DNA of 64,000 nt, taken from positions 42,448 to 106,447 of the forward strand of contig CAJMFH010000004.1 in NCBI GenBank assembly GCA_905212635.1, given 5' to 3'. Each line of letters opens with the position of its first letter. Positions within the stretch are counted from its first letter, which is position 1. Below, one piece after another: positions 16,337-23,129 of this stretch. Under the pieces are notes generated by a model. It worked only from the letters and a program-made list of their open reading frames with translations. It searched no databases and was not told the DNA's origin. This DNA comes from an uncultured Lachnoclostridium sp. Lineage in GTDB: Bacteria > Bacillota > Clostridia > Lachnospirales > Lachnospiraceae. The translations under genes were made by a program, and so were the position numbers.

Positions 16337-17473
16337 ATGACAAAGGATGTTAAAAAAATTGTAGCATTGGGAACGTTGGCTGCTGTGCTTGCCACGACAG
16401 GGGTGTCGGGAAATACAGGAAATGTGAACGCGGCAGGTAAACAGGAGAATAAGATCACATACCAGAATAAAGTTTTTACAGCGAACTTTGCTAAGAAGGT
16501 GAAAACGGTTTCTTTTAACAACAAGAAAACAACAGATGGCAAATGTATTCAGAAACTGTGTGAGCTTTTTGCAGGGCTTTCGATGGAGGAGACAACCGAG
16601 TTAAAAGGACGCTATGCCAATGATCCGGCAAAACCGGAAGAACTTGTGGCAGGAATCCCGGAACCGATCGTATTTACATTGTCCGATAAGACGATTTATA
16701 CCGTAGAAAGCACAGATGCGCAGATGAAGGTGCAGATTAAAAAAGGATCAAAAGAAATCAGTACGAAATATTATAATTTAACGTCCTTTTTATCCAACAC
16801 GTTTTGGGAAAATGTGTCTGCCACAATAAAAGCGGATAACGTCTATTCGTGCATTAAAATTGAGCAGAATAGAAAATACAAATTAAAAGATTTTATCCGG
16901 AAAAGCAAAGGAACGTCCAAGGAAGCAGAGAAATTTTACGAAGAGGCTTTTCAGGCAAAGAAAGTGAAGCTGAGCGGTAAAGGAATTACCGTAAAGAATA
17001 CTGTGTTTCAGGTGAAAAAAACGGGTGTTTACACAGTGACAATAAAGGCAAAGGGAAAGAACTATAAAATCCCTGTGACGGTAATTCCGAAGATATTAAA
17101 AGACAATGGCAAAAAAACAGCATCTGTGACGATGACACAGCTGGTTACGGGACTGGAAAACCAAACCGGTCCGGCTTATAAGACAGTCCGTATCACAGAT
17201 AAAAAGGTGTTGGAGACACTGAAAAAGAAGATGAATGCAGCAAAGTATCAGTTTGATTTTGCCGGGGCGCAGAAACATGGTGTTGGCGATATGTCAATCG
17301 TAGTAAACTATTTTGATGAGAAAGCAGAGACAATCCGCATACTCAAAATTTCGGAAAAAGGAATCCGAGACGTTTCCACAGATGGATATTGGACAAATTC
17401 TTCAGAGGCAAAGGCGTTGTACAATTATCTGGAACTGTTTTTTAAGGCATCGGGAACCATTGTAAAAAATTGA
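16337..17473 (+). CDS. Secreted protein of unknown function
   Basis: 378 residues with a Sec signal peptide (TKDVKK, hydrophobic core, probable cleavage near VNAAG at about residue 33). The mature protein is Lys-rich and probably beta-sheet. Residues 210-250 (GKGITVKN, FQVKKTGVYTVTIKAKGKNYKIPVTV) look like a single Ig-like or Big-like module. No LPXTG, membrane anchor or catalytic motif is visible. AAGGAGGT gives a strong ribosome site. It is the first gene after the LytTR-box promoter and is followed 16 bp later by another secreted protein, so both are probably co-induced with the ABC exporter. Confidence 0.75.
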   Translation: MTKDVKKIVALGTLAAVLATTGVSGNTGNVNAAGKQENKITYQNKVFTANFAKKVKTVSFNNKKTTDGKCIQKLCELFAGLSMEETTELKGRYANDPAKPEELVAGIPEPIVFTLSDKTIYTVESTDAQMKVQIKKGSKEISTKYYNLTSFLSNTFWENVSATIKADNVYSCIKIEQNRKYKLKDFIRKSKGTSKEAEKFYEEAFQAKKVKLSGKGITVKNTVFQVKKTGVYTVTIKAKGKNYKIPVTVIPKILKDNGKKTASVTMTQLVTGLENQTGPAYKTVRITDKKVLETLKKKMNAAKYQFDFAGAQKHGVGDMSIVVNYFDEKAETIRILKISEKGIRDVSTDGYWTNSSEAKALYNYLELFFKASGTIVKN

Positions 17474-17489
17474 CAGGAGGAGAAACTAT

Positions 17490-18566
17490 ATGAAAAAGAA
17501 ACTTATATTGGGGATTGCATTTGCAGTCTGTGCGATGGTATTACCACTTGGTAATGTAGATCGTATCAAAGCGCAGGAAACAGAAGTGAAGATTGACAGC
17601 CAGAATTTCCCGGATCCGGTTTTCCGTGAATACATAAAACAATGTGATCTGGATAAAAGTGGAAGTCTTTCACCGGAAGAAATTCGAAAGATTACGGAGT
17701 TGAGTCTCGAGTCTTTTGATTTAAATAAAAATGTATCTTCTGCTATGGATATAACGGGGATTGAAAAGTTATCCAATCTTTCGAGTATAAGGATCTTGAG
17801 TGTTAAAAAGATAACAGGAACCCTCAAAAAGAATACGAAGCTTAAAGTGGTTAAGATTGAGGAAAATACGGCACTTACATGGAAAGAATACGCATCCATG
17901 CTTCCTTTGGATCAATTGGAAATGTTGATGGTTTCTGAGGATACAAAGTTTACCGATGTGACATTTTCAAAGAATACGAAGTTGAAATGTGTGTCGTTTG
18001 AAACATGCAGAAATTTAAAAAAATTGGATGTTAAAAAACTTAAGAACCTGGAAGAATTAACCGTCTGCAATGCAAGGGTGAAAGCACTGGATCTTCGCAG
18101 CAATAAAAAACTTAGCAAACTTTATATCCGGTACGGAACCGCCTGTGTGGTAGAGGATCTGACAAAGTCTACGAGTGACGACATTGCAATTGCTGAGGGA
18201 ACGGGGCTTTGTTATCAGGATGCGGTTCTGAAATGTGACGTGAAACTGCCGAAAAATAACCGGATTACCGACATCGATTATTTTGTGAAAAATAAGTCGC
18301 TTGATCTGAGTGAATGTAAAAAACTGACACAGGTGAATGTCAACCGTTTTACGACATTAAAATTCAAGAAATCCTGGTATAAATCACATGGCAAAAAAGT
18401 AGATATTTATGCCGATGGAGTGAAACAAAAGAAAAAGAAATGTACCGTGAAAACGAAGAATGGCTATACTTTTGTCAAGGGAGGAAAAGTGGATCAGAAA
18501 AAATACTGGCATATGCCATATGATGAGTTAAAGAGATGGGAACAGGAACAAGAAACGCACGGTTGA
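17490..18566 (+). CDS. Secreted leucine-rich-repeat-like protein with EF-hand-like leader
   Basis: 358 residues with signal peptide (about 1-28, ending near IKAQ). Residues 35-70 contain a segment common in Lachnospiraceae surface proteins (NFPDPVFREYI, then an EF-hand-like loop DLDKSGSLSPEE). Degenerate leucine-rich repeats follow (KNLEELTV, KALDLRSNKKLSKLYI, KSLDLSECKKLTQV). The C-terminus is very Lys-rich and hydrophilic, with no sortase motif, so attachment by charge to anionic wall polymers is possible. It shares the operon with the gene at 16337 and is followed by a strong terminator. Confidence 0.78.
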   Translation: MKKKLILGIAFAVCAMVLPLGNVDRIKAQETEVKIDSQNFPDPVFREYIKQCDLDKSGSLSPEEIRKITELSLESFDLNKNVSSAMDITGIEKLSNLSSIRILSVKKITGTLKKNTKLKVVKIEENTALTWKEYASMLPLDQLEMLMVSEDTKFTDVTFSKNTKLKCVSFETCRNLKKLDVKKLKNLEELTVCNARVKALDLRSNKKLSKLYIRYGTACVVEDLTKSTSDDIAIAEGTGLCYQDAVLKCDVKLPKNNRITDIDYFVKNKSLDLSECKKLTQVNVNRFTTLKFKKSWYKSHGKKVDIYADGVKQKKKKCTVKTKNGYTFVKGGKVDQKKYWHMPYDELKRWEQEQETHG

Positions 18567-18585
18567 TGAAGTGGAAAAGAAAGCA

Positions 18586-18613
18586 AAAAGCGCGGCTGAA
18601 AGGCTGCGCTTTT
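18586..18613 (+). terminator. Rho-independent terminator after the secreted-protein operon
   Basis: AAAAGCGCGGC (18586-18596) pairs with GCTGCGCTTTT (18603-18613) through 11 bp including one G-U, with a 6-nt loop. The stem ends in the T-run. Confidence 0.85.
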
Positions 18614-18624
18614 ATTATGGATTC

Positions 18625-18651
18625 ACATTTTTCAAACAATTGCATAAAATA
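18625..18651 (+). promoter_or_regulatory. Possible sigma-K-type sporulation promoter
   Basis: AC (18625-18626), 16 bp, then CATAAAATA (18643-18651) fits the mother-cell sigma-K pattern AC-N16-CATANNNTA. It lies directly before a spore cortex-lytic enzyme gene, an appropriate target. The last base of the -10 is the first base of the ATG used for that gene, which conflicts with that start and is discussed as a finding. Confidence 0.4.
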
Positions 18652-19970
18652 TGAGTAACAAAACGATTTTGGTGAATGCCTTGAATACAACAACACCCCG
18701 TCCGGAGCTTTTTGCCTCGGTTACTTCTTCGGATACCGAAGGGTTATTAGATGTCAATGTTACCTCGGAAGTGAACAACCGCCCGATTGATGGCGCGCAG
18801 GTTCAGATAACAAGAGACAGTGATCCGGAACAGATTATTGAACAGACTACGACAAATTCTCTCGGGCAGATTCCCGAGCTGACACTTCCGGCACCGCCTG
18901 TAGATTACAGCATGGAGCCCGGTGCCAACAAGCCGTATGCCGAATATACGATTACGATCACGGCACCCGGATTTGAACCGTTTCGCGTCAGTGGGGCGGA
19001 GATTTTTTCTGGCGAAACGGCAATCCAAAATGCTTCGCTTCTTCCCACATCGCCGGCAATCAGCGGTGACACGGAACTTTTTGTCATTCCGGATCATACG
19101 CTTTGGGGAGATTATCCGCCAAAGATTGCGGAAAATGAGATCAAATCCATTGATGAAACCGGTGAGATCGTACTGAGCCGGGTAGTTATTCCCGAATACA
19201 TCGTTGTCCACAATGGACCGCCAAGCGACCGCTCTGCGAAGGACTATTATGTCCCGTACCGCGATTATATTAAGAATGTAGCGAGCAGTGAGATCTATTC
19301 GACTTGGCCGGAAGCGACGTTACAGGCAAATATTCTGGCAATCCAGTCATTTACGTTGAACCGTGTTTTTACAGAGTGGTATCGCAATAAAGGGTATGAT
19401 TTTACAATCACAAGTTCGACCGCTTACGATCATAAATGGATTCCAAACCGCAATGTGTTCGAAAGTATTTCGAATGTGGTGGATGAGATCTTTAGCAATT
19501 ATCTTTCCCGTCCGGGTGTATTGCAGCCGATTCTGACGCAGTATTGCGATGGGAAAAATGTTACCTGTCCGAACTGGATGAGCCAATGGGGAAGTAAATC
19601 TTTGGGAGACCTTGGTTATACGGCGATTGAGATTCTTCGGAATTATTATGGAAGCTCCATGTATATCAATGCGACCGATGTGATCTCTGGCATTCCGTCT
19701 TCTTATCCGGGTTCGCCGCTCCGCGTCGGAGATTCCGGTGACAAGGTGTGCCAGATGCAGGCACAGCTCAATGTTATTTCAGATGCGTACCCGCTTATTC
19801 CGAAAATTGCGGAGGATGGGATCTTTGGTCCGGCAACCGAAGAGGCTGTAAAAACTTTCCAGCAGATTTTTAAATTGACACAGGATGGGATCGTTGGTTT
19901 CCAGACATGGTATAAAATTTCAGAAATTTATGTCGGCGTGAGCCGGATCGCAGAGGGCGTGGCTAGATAG
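18651..19970 (+). CDS. sleC: SleC-like spore cortex-lytic enzyme (SpoIID-type domain plus peptidoglycan-binding domain)
   Basis: 439 residues resembling clostridial SleC. The N-terminus has a transthyretin/carboxypeptidase-regulatory-like fold (about 30-130: VTSEVNNRPIDGAQVQI, LTLPAPPVDYS). The middle is a SpoIID-like lytic domain (about 185-340: VVIPEYIVVHNGPP, VPYRDYIKNVASSEI, TQYCDGKNVTCP, WMSQWGS). Residues 355-425 form a PG_binding_1 domain (LRVGDSGDKVCQMQAQLN, GIFGPATEEAVKTFQ). SleC is made as a zymogen and cleaves cortex peptidoglycan during germination; no csp protease genes are nearby. There is no signal peptide, as in SleC made in the mother cell. No ribosome site precedes the ATG and an in-frame stop lies at 18645, so the start is uncertain. 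Confidence 0.78.
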   Translation: MSNKTILVNALNTTTPRPELFASVTSSDTEGLLDVNVTSEVNNRPIDGAQVQITRDSDPEQIIEQTTTNSLGQIPELTLPAPPVDYSMEPGANKPYAEYTITITAPGFEPFRVSGAEIFSGETAIQNASLLPTSPAISGDTELFVIPDHTLWGDYPPKIAENEIKSIDETGEIVLSRVVIPEYIVVHNGPPSDRSAKDYYVPYRDYIKNVASSEIYSTWPEATLQANILAIQSFTLNRVFTEWYRNKGYDFTITSSTAYDHKWIPNRNVFESISNVVDEIFSNYLSRPGVLQPILTQYCDGKNVTCPNWMSQWGSKSLGDLGYTAIEILRNYYGSSMYINATDVISGIPSSYPGSPLRVGDSGDKVCQMQAQLNVISDAYPLIPKIAEDGIFGPATEEAVKTFQQIFKLTQDGIVGFQTWYKISEIYVGVSRIAEGVAR

Positions 19971-19982
19971 CTGCGCCTTTTT
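19955..19982 (+). terminator. Terminator overlapping the end of the SleC-like gene
   Basis: GGGCGTGGCT (19955-19964) and AGCTGCGCCT (19969-19978) pair with a 4-nt loop and several G-U pairs, followed by TTTTT. The TAG stop codon lies inside the hairpin. Confidence 0.7.
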
Positions 19983-20004
19983 CCGTTGAATCACCGGTTG
20001 ATAG

Positions 20005-20502
20005 CTATACTTTTTTGGATTCCAGTTCTTTTAGCAGATGAATTTTTAAATCGGTTATATGCTGTCGGAAATAATTCTTATTGGAAGCTTCAAAGTTAAG
20101 AATTCGGTTCAACTTATAGTGCAGTGCTTGTAATAAATGGGGATTTTTTATTATGTGAAGTTTGTTGTCGGAACCAAGATGTTCCTCTGAAATATATTTA
20201 TCTGTTATGGGAATCGCATCTGAAATAAAAAATATTGATTTATTTGTAGTCCTTCCTATATGGTAATAGCAGCTTCTCAGATCTCTGGTGGGGTTATTCA
20301 TAAAAGATTTAATTCGTTCCATGGCTTTATCATCTCTATGATTGACTTTCCCAACAGGGATTGCCCAATATAAATCAGGGTGTTCCGTTGATTGCATTAA
20401 GCAGACGATGGGGCGCTTCTTTTGATCATTCCATTCGCCGCCCAGATTTCGGATTAGTTGTTTGAAATCTTCGGTAATATAATACATTCCGTTTTTAATC
20501 AT
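20005..20502 (-). CDS. Type III toxin, CptN/TenpN-like member of the ToxN/AbiQ endoribonuclease superfamily
   Basis: 165 residues. Family-like blocks include LGGEWND, RPIVCLMQ, YWAIPVG (about 45-51), RSCYYHIG (about 76-83), IFFISDAIPITDKYI (about 90-104) and a C-terminal helix pair with YFRQHITD. The superfamily has a compact beta-barrel RNase fold that cuts RNA at A-rich sites and is held inactive by its own repeat RNA. The reverse-strand order promoter, tandem repeats, terminator, AAGGAG, toxin (spacing about 4 nt) is diagnostic of type III systems and supports the assignment independently of the protein. Partial read-through of the terminator at 20517-20546 would set the toxin-to-antitoxin ratio. 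Confidence 0.87.
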   Translation of the reverse strand: MIKNGMYYITEDFKQLIRNLGGEWNDQKKRPIVCLMQSTEHPDLYWAIPVGKVNHRDDKAMERIKSFMNNPTRDLRSCYYHIGRTTNKSIFFISDAIPITDKYISEEHLGSDNKLHIIKNPHLLQALHYKLNRILNFEASNKNYFRQHITDLKIHLLKELESKKV

Positions 20503-20516
20503 ATCTCTCCTTTATG

Positions 20517-20546
20517 TAAAAGAGCCAATGTTAAAACATTAGCTCT
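20517..20546 (-). terminator. Terminator between antitoxin RNA and toxin gene
   Basis: On the reverse strand AGAGCTAATG (20546-20537) pairs with CATTGGCTCT (20530-20521) around a 6-nt loop and is followed by TTTT. It ends 15 nt before the toxin start, the position expected in type III loci. Confidence 0.88.
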
Positions 20547-20551
20547 TATAA

Positions 20552-20674
20552 CAATGTTTCTTTGTCGCACATTGTGAAGCGTGTTTGAATAAGCAATGTT
20601 TGAGCACACATTGCGAAGTGCTTTTGCATAAACAATGTTTCTTTGCCGCACATTGTGAAGCGTGTTTGTCTCAG
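20552..20674 (-). repeat. Three tandem antitoxin repeats of 42, 39 and 42 nt
   Basis: Units lie at 20552-20593, 20594-20632 and 20633-20674. Outer units differ at few positions; the middle unit is 3 nt shorter and more divergent but keeps CAATGT and ACATTG unchanged. Units are contiguous, with no unique spacers, so this is not a CRISPR array. Confidence 0.93.
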
Positions 20675-20699
20675 AAATCTTTTTGGATTTCTTAATCAT

Positions 20700-20727
20700 A
20701 TTATACACATTTACAAAGGAAAAGCAA
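20700..20727 (-). promoter_or_regulatory. Antitoxin-toxin promoter
   Basis: On the reverse strand TTGCTT (20727-20722), a 16-bp spacer and TATAAT (20705-20700). The start would be near 20693, about 20 nt before the first repeat. It diverges from the serS promoter. Confidence 0.75.
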
Positions 20728-20795
20728 TTGTGAATCATTGACAAAAATATTTGTAAACGTTTGTATGGTTTTACATTTTAAACAAGAGAAAGTAT

Positions 20796-20824
20796 TTGCA
20801 TACTTTACCAAAAAGGTGTATAAT
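20796..20824 (+). promoter_or_regulatory. serS promoter
   Basis: TTGCAT (20796-20801), 17 bp, TATAAT (20819-20824). The leader to the ATG at 20858 is only about 27 nt, so there is no room for a serine T-box. Confidence 0.7.
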
Positions 20825-20857
20825 AAATCCGATTATATTTTAGGAGGAACTCTCATT

Positions 20858-22138
20858 ATGTTGGATATCAAATTTTTACGGGAAAATCCGGATGTTGTAA
20901 AACAGAATATCAAAAATAAATTTCAGGACCGCAAACTTCCTCTTGTAGATGAAGTGATCGCACTGGATAAAGAGAGCCGCGCGACACAGCAGGAAGCGGA
21001 CGAGCTGCGTGCGAAGAGGAAGAAAATTTCCAAAAATATCGGCGGTTTGATGGCACAGGGCAAAAAAGAAGAAGCCGAAGCTCTGAAAGCAGAAGTAGCA
21101 CAGGGTGCAGAACGCCTTGCTGAACTGGAAAAGAAAGAGACAGAGCTGGCTGAAAAGATCAAAGAGATTATGATGACAATTCCGAATATCATTGATCCAA
21201 GTGTGCCGATCGGAAAAGATGACAGTGAAAATGTAGAGATCGAACGATTTGGAGAACCGGTTGTACCGGATTTTGAAATTCCATATCACACGGAAATTAT
21301 GGAAAAATTTGATGGCATTGATCTGGATGCAGCGCGCGATGTAGCCGGAAACGGATTTTATTATCTGATGGGTGACATTGCAAGACTTCATTCAGCGGTG
21401 ATCTCTTATGCAAGAGATTTTATGATCGACCGCGGATTTACGTATTGTGTACCGCCGTTTATGATCCGCAGCAACGTAGTGACTGGCGTAATGAGTTTCG
21501 ATGAGATGGATGCCATGATGTATAAGATCGAGGGCGAAGATCTTTATCTGATCGGTACAAGTGAGCACTCCATGATCGGTAAATTTATTGATAAGATCCT
21601 GCCTGAGGAAAAACTGCCTCAGACATTGACAAGCTATTCTGCTTGCTTCCGTAAAGAATAGGGAGCAGATGTAATTGAAGAGCGTGGCGTTTACCGCAGT
21701 CACCTGTGTTTTATATTGGAAATGTTCGTGGTTTGTAAACCGGAAGAGAGTAAAATGTGGTTTGATAAATTATGGCAGAATACAGTAGATTTGTTCCGCT
21801 CTTTGGACATCCCGGTTCGTACGCTTGAGTGCTGCTCCGGTGACCTCGCAGACCTGAAAGTGAAATCCATCGATGTAGAAGCATGGTCACCGCGTCAGAA
21901 GAAATATTTCGAAGTGGGAAGCTGCTCGAATCTTGGTGACGCACAGGCACGCCGCCTGAAAATCCGTGTTGTGGGAGAAAATGGAAAATATTTTGCCCAC
22001 ACATTAAACAATACGGTAGTAGCACCACCTCGTATGCTGATCGCTTTTCTGGAGAACAACCTGAATGCCGATGGTTCGGTTAATATTCCGAAAGCACTTC
22101 AGCCATACATGGGCGGAAAAGAAAAAATTGAAGCATAA
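20858..22138 (+). pseudogene. serS: Seryl-tRNA synthetase, interrupted by an in-frame TAG
   Basis: Charges tRNA-Ser. The frame covers 427 codons, the normal SerRS length. Residues 1-100 form the tRNA-binding coiled coil (LDIKFLRENPDVVKQN) and a class II catalytic core follows. It is broken by TAG at 21659-21661, exactly where motif 2 FRKE should continue with AG; the frame then resumes (GADVIEERGVYRSH). At 21704-21718 five codons read LCFIL where SerRS has a QFEKQ-like stretch, after which the sequence is normal to the end (TLECCSGDLADLKVKS, RRLKIRVVGENGKYFAHTLN). AGGAGG precedes the ATG. No ribosome site supports restarting at TTG 21716 or ATG 21722. TAG is an ordinary stop elsewhere in the window. 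Explanations: a second serS elsewhere, or a local sequence or assembly error in an essential gene. Confidence 0.85.
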
Positions 22139-22148
22139 TCAGAAAGTA

Positions 22149-22199
22149 TAGAATACATAAGAGGAGCTATACTCTGCCTGGCAGAGATGGTTCCTTTTG
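22149..22199 (+). terminator. Possible weak terminator after serS
   Basis: CTCTGC (22172-22177) and GCAGAG (22181-22186) form a short stem, and flanking AGGA and TCCT bases can extend it imperfectly, ending in TTTT. Several bulges make it uncertain. Confidence 0.35.
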
Positions 22200-22220
22200 T
22201 GCCGAGAAAAGGGGAAGTGG

Positions 22221-23129
22221 ATGAAAAAACTAAAATCACTTGGTTTTGCAGTAATATATCTTTTGATACCAATTGTACTCCAGCTTGTATTATCTGTGAT
22301 GATTTCCTTTCATATTGTGGCGGTTCGTCTGCTTCATGGTGTGGAGTACGATGCGGACAAGCTGGAAGCATGGATCTCTTCTGCGCAGATCAATATGATC
22401 CTGATCATGCTTGTCAATGCGACCATTATTGTGGGCGTTGGTATCTGGTACTGGTACGTGCGAAAAGTACATCAGCCGGTAGAGGCGAAAGACAGATATC
22501 GTAAGATCTTAGCACCGCGGGCAATTGTGACGATCCTGCTTTTGGCATTTGCCTCCCAGTTTGTGTGCAACATTTTGATGATCGTATTTCAGAATCTGTT
22601 TCCTGCGGTTTACGAGGATTATGTGAAACTTGCGGATACGATGAGTCTGAAGACGATGGCAGCACCGGCGATGATCGCGATTGTAGGTATTTTTGGACCG
22701 ATTGCAGAAGAACTGGTATTTCGAGGCATGGTATTCCGGACGCTGCGGAAGGGATTTCCGTTTGCTGTGGCAGCACTTCTTTCCGGAGCGTGTTTTGGAA
22801 TCTATCACATGAACTGGGTGCAGGGCGTGTATGCTTCCTGCCTTGGAGTGGTTTTGGCTTTTGTTTATGAGCGCACGCAAAGCATACTGGGTGCGATATT
22901 ATTTCATATGTTTTTTAATTGCAGCAGTTATTTATTGGAACAGCTGGGAAATGTGCTGCCGGATGGCGTGCTTGGTTTGCTGTATCTGATCGCAATGGCG
23001 GTTTCGGTGGTAGCATTTATCCCATTATTGAGAAAGGTGGCACGACTGTTTCCGTCACCAAAAAAAGAGCTGCAAAACAGAAAAGAAGCAGCAGTGATTC
23101 AGGAGGAACAAAACGATGAGAACGTTTGA
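22221..23129 (+). CDS. CPBP-family intramembrane protease (Abi/CAAX type)
   Basis: 302 residues with about eight hydrophobic segments. It carries the three family motifs: EELVFRG with Glu163-Glu164, a histidine in GIYHMNW (about 195-200) and HMFFN (about 228-232). Members are glutamic-type membrane endopeptidases related to CAAX prenyl proteases; bacterial ones act in peptide maturation, immunity to bacteriocins or unknown processes. ATG 22221 is chosen because GGGGAAG lies just upstream. It overlaps the aminotransferase by 14 bp. No bacteriocin gene is visible, so no immunity role is claimed. Confidence 0.88.
   Translation: MKKLKSLGFAVIYLLIPIVLQLVLSVMISFHIVAVRLLHGVEYDADKLEAWISSAQINMILIMLVNATIIVGVGIWYWYVRKVHQPVEAKDRYRKILAPRAIVTILLLAFASQFVCNILMIVFQNLFPAVYEDYVKLADTMSLKTMAAPAMIAIVGIFGPIAEELVFRGMVFRTLRKGFPFAVAALLSGACFGIYHMNWVQGVYASCLGVVLAFVYERTQSILGAILFHMFFNCSSYLLEQLGNVLPDGVLGLLYLIAMAVSVVAFIPLLRKVARLFPSPKKELQNRKEAAVIQEEQNDENV

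Larger units (their letters stand above)
20517..20693 (-). ncRNA. Type III antitoxin RNA (tandem pseudoknot repeats)
   Basis: Predicted transcript of about 175 nt from the promoter at 20700-20727 to the terminator. It carries a 5' hairpin (AGAAATC, 20692-20686 with 20679-20673 on the opposite arm) and three repeats. In RNA orientation each repeat reads CGC, linker, CAATGT, GCG, A-rich loop, ACATTG, so CGC:GCG and CAATGT:ACATTG interleave as an H-type pseudoknot. The middle repeat has CAC:GTG instead, a compensatory change. The toxin would process this RNA into single-repeat units that inhibit it, as for ToxI. Confidence 0.85.

Noticed and set aside
20552..20674. Possible CRISPR array
   Set aside because: Repeats are contiguous and of unequal length, with no unique spacers and no cas genes; structure fits a type III antitoxin.
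20499..20744. 81-residue reverse-strand reading frame over the antitoxin repeats
   Set aside because: It is the translation of the tandem RNA repeats, crosses the terminator and overlaps the toxin start; it has no sensible ribosome site.
20746..20857. Serine T-box riboswitch before serS
   Set aside because: The promoter at 20796-20824 leaves a leader of about 27 nt, too short for a T-box.
21659..21661. TAG in serS read as pyrrolysine or another recoded amino acid
   Set aside because: TAG ends lon and the SleC-like gene normally, no pyl genes are visible, and the position is a structural Ala/Gly turn in motif 2.
22197..22220. TTG start for the CPBP protease
   Set aside because: No ribosome site; ATG 22221 follows GGGGAAG.
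22221..23129. CPBP protease as bacteriocin immunity protein
   Set aside because: No bacteriocin gene is near; it is coupled to an aminotransferase instead.
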